From the NCBI RefSeq assembly GCF_002608565.1, contig NZ_LIXM01000001.1:62001-126000 (forward strand): a DNA stretch of 64,000 nucleotides. Reading direction: 5' to 3'. The position numbers were made by a program, and so were the translations under genes. The DNA comes from Vibrio sp. PID17_43. Its GTDB lineage: Bacteria > Pseudomonadota > Gammaproteobacteria > Enterobacterales > Vibrionaceae. Position 1 is the first letter of the stretch. Each line of letters begins with the position of its first letter. The notes under the pieces were generated by a model. That model was not told where the DNA came from and made no database searches. It saw only the letters and a list, made by a program, of their open reading frames with translations. Positions 62,471-64,000 of the stretch are shown one piece after another.

Positions 62471-63328
62471 TTAAAGTTCACCACTATCCCTCTCTCGAGA
62501 CTGTTTTCTAAATTCACGAGGCGAGCACCCTGCCCACGCCTTAAACCGAGTACTAAAGTTCGCGCTCATAGGATAGCCTACGATTTCTCCCACATGTTGA
62601 ATTGACCACTCTGTCGAGCGTAATAACCGACTCGCATATTCCATCCTTAAACGAGTGAGATGCGCAATCGGGCTGCGCCCAAAATATTCTTGGCTCAACC
62701 GATGCAAATGCGGTTCGGAACAAGGAAATAGCTTTGCTAACTGCTCAACAGTCCAATCCTTGTGGAGTTGACGTTGTACCACATCAAAGACACGCTTTAA
62801 CTTTACTTGATTACGTGAGAGTAACTCTGATTCGGGCATGTTCAATAAATGTTCGAGCTGCATAACACTATGCTCTGCAATTACGGCACCATCATCAAGA
62901 GGTAGATTCCGACTCCTGAGCAAGGTTTGAATGCAGGAATACATGACTTCAGTGGCGGGAGAAAGTTGATAGCTAATTTCATCCGGGATCACATTCCATT
63001 TTTTTTGATGAGATAAAAACACCCACGCAATTTGCCATGTTTCATCCTGCATACCAAAGCCATTCTCAACACCCGCAGGCACAATGACGACAGAGCCTGG
63101 TTCTAATTCATATCGACAAACACCACTTTCGAGCCAACCTTTTCCTCTGACGGTATAGAGCAACATATGTTGTTTCTGATTCTTTCTGTACACAGAAAAA
63201 AACTCACTGCACGTTGCAATGCCACATTGAACAATACCCCGCTCTTCTAACGGTAACACGTGCGTTTGATCGATAAACTCTTGGCGAGTCTGTTCTGATA
63301 TCACATACCGTTCTTGTTTTTCTTCCAT
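62471..63328 (-). CDS. AraC-family transcriptional regulator
   Basis: 285 residues: an N-terminal cupin-like sensing domain (YTVRGKGWLESGVCRYELEP, GSVVIVPAGVENGF) and a C-terminal double HTH (WTVEQLAKLFPCSEPHLHRL, SIQHVGEIVGYPMSANFSTR). The AraC signature near the end is present (FSTRFKAWAGCSPREFRK). Such regulators usually sense sugars or related small molecules. Divergent from the MATE exporter gene with 138 bp between, so that gene is the likely target. Confidence 0.9.
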   Translation of the reverse strand: MEEKQERYVISEQTRQEFIDQTHVLPLEERGIVQCGIATCSEFFSVYRKNQKQHMLLYTVRGKGWLESGVCRYELEPGSVVIVPAGVENGFGMQDETWQIAWVFLSHQKKWNVIPDEISYQLSPATEVMYSCIQTLLRSRNLPLDDGAVIAEHSVMQLEHLLNMPESELLSRNQVKLKRVFDVVQRQLHKDWTVEQLAKLFPCSEPHLHRLSQEYFGRSPIAHLTRLRMEYASRLLRSTEWSIQHVGEIVGYPMSANFSTRFKAWAGCSPREFRKQSRERDSGEL

Positions 63329-63466
63329 CTAATGGCTACCGCCTAACATTGATCGATTGTCTTTGAGAAATGTCGAGAGTTTGACAAAGGTTTTGGATTC
63401 CTTAGAAAAATACAGCGTCAAGCTACTTGGATAAACTAGCCTCGTTATTCACGAAGGAGAAATGCG

Positions 63467-64000
63467 ATGCTGTTAACACGTCAATATGTTGATAAAGCAT
63501 TCTGGCACAAGATGGTCACCATAGGACTGCCAGTATCATTGCAAGCAATGTTGTTTTCATTACTGGGTGTCGTTGATATTTTTATGGTCAGCCAGTTGGG
63601 GGAATCTGCAACGGCCGCGGTCGGGGTGGGTAACCGTATCTTTTTCTTTAACTTGGCGATTGTTTTTGGCCTGTGTGGGGCGGTTACGGTCTTAGCCTCG
63701 CAATATTACGGTGCGGAAAACACATCCGGTATTCGAAGAATCCTTGCCCAATCATGGTTTTTGTCTGTTGCGGTAACGCTTCCTTTCATTGTGCTGTATT
63801 CGGCGTTTGATCGTGAGATCGTCTCTTATATTTCAACTGGGCCACAGTATGTCGAATACGCTAGGGATTATTTGGTTGTCACTGGCATCAGTTTAATTTG
63901 TACTGCGTTGGTCGTACCCATTGAATCTGTCTTACGCGCAGTTGGCGAAACAAGGCTCGCAACACATGTCAGCATCGTGGCGATCATCGTTAACGTGTTT
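63467..64000 (+). CDS. MATE-family efflux transporter, partial
   Basis: First 178 codons of a polytopic membrane protein; the rest lies beyond the window. It begins MLLTRQYVDKAFWHKMVTIG, then LPVSLQAMLFSLLGVVDIFM, QLGESATAAVGVGNRIFFF and ASQYYGAENTSGIRRILAQS, the characteristic N-terminal half of NorM/DinF-type MATE exporters, which use Na+ or H+ gradients to expel drugs and metabolites. AAGGAG lies eight bases before the ATG. Divergent from the AraC regulator. Confidence 0.9.
   Translation, partial: MLLTRQYVDKAFWHKMVTIGLPVSLQAMLFSLLGVVDIFMVSQLGESATAAVGVGNRIFFFNLAIVFGLCGAVTVLASQYYGAENTSGIRRILAQSWFLSVAVTLPFIVLYSAFDREIVSYISTGPQYVEYARDYLVVTGISLICTALVVPIESVLRAVGETRLATHVSIVAIIVNVF

Overview
The window looks like a stretch of the second chromosome of a Vibrio species, probably of the alginolyticus/parahaemolyticus/harveyi type. 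The evidence is the gene content: FabV enoyl reductase, a surface lysophospholipase (VolA) beside FadL, a five-gene vxrABCDE (wigKR) signalling operon beside pntAB, and several small families that are largely vibrio-restricted (DUF3389, DUF3319, DUF3069, HlyU-like, PBPRA1643-type SEC-C). Base composition and codon use look even throughout. I see no rRNA, tRNA, CRISPR array, intact insertion sequence or prophage. One short spacer may hold the remnant of an insertion-sequence end.

Layout. 0-7 kb: the end of a YbjD-type ATPase, a 5'-nucleotidase behind a candidate Pho box, a 31-residue membrane peptide, an Alx/TerC manganese exporter behind a candidate yybP-ykoY riboswitch, a homocysteine S-methyltransferase and YjdM. 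7-13 kb: the fadL-volA lipid-scavenging operon, then M50 and M48 metalloproteases. 13-20 kb: a thioesterase, an SgrR-type regulator with a zinc-ribbon protein and CutA, a 2-oxoglutarate oxygenase, a DnaJ-related protein and an ABC-class ATPase. 20-28 kb: a c-di-GMP phosphodiesterase, fabV, and tesA divergent from the ybbA-ybbP transporter with overlapping start codons. 28-32 kb: an FAD oxidoreductase carrying a G10 tract, convergent with the pxpABC 5-oxoprolinase operon. 32-41 kb: a diguanylate cyclase, galE, a 24-residue membrane peptide, a LysR regulator, the Pat lysine acetyltransferase, a SPOR lipoprotein and ddl.

41-52 kb: small conserved genes, then vxrABCDE and pntAB, all on the minus strand. 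The vxrE Shine-Dalgarno sequence is one arm of a terminator-like hairpin. 52-55 kb: an HlyU-like gene and a ComFB-family gene divergent from a membrane diguanylate cyclase. 55-64 kb: modABC, cobyric acid synthase, a YgiW-type OB-fold protein, a small outer-membrane protein, a retropepsin-like lipoprotein in an operon with an aromatic aminotransferase, an AraC regulator and the start of a MATE exporter.

The themes are envelope and stress sensing (Vxr, Pho, Mn), lipid acquisition and fatty-acid metabolism (VolA, FadL, TesA, FabV), c-di-GMP signalling (two cyclase or cyclase-like proteins, one phosphodiesterase, a ComFB-type candidate receptor) and cofactor or redox supply (Mod, CobQ, Pnt). Many starts were moved downstream of the longest open frame using Shine-Dalgarno position and family alignment. 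All family assignments are from recognition of the translated sequence, not from database searches.
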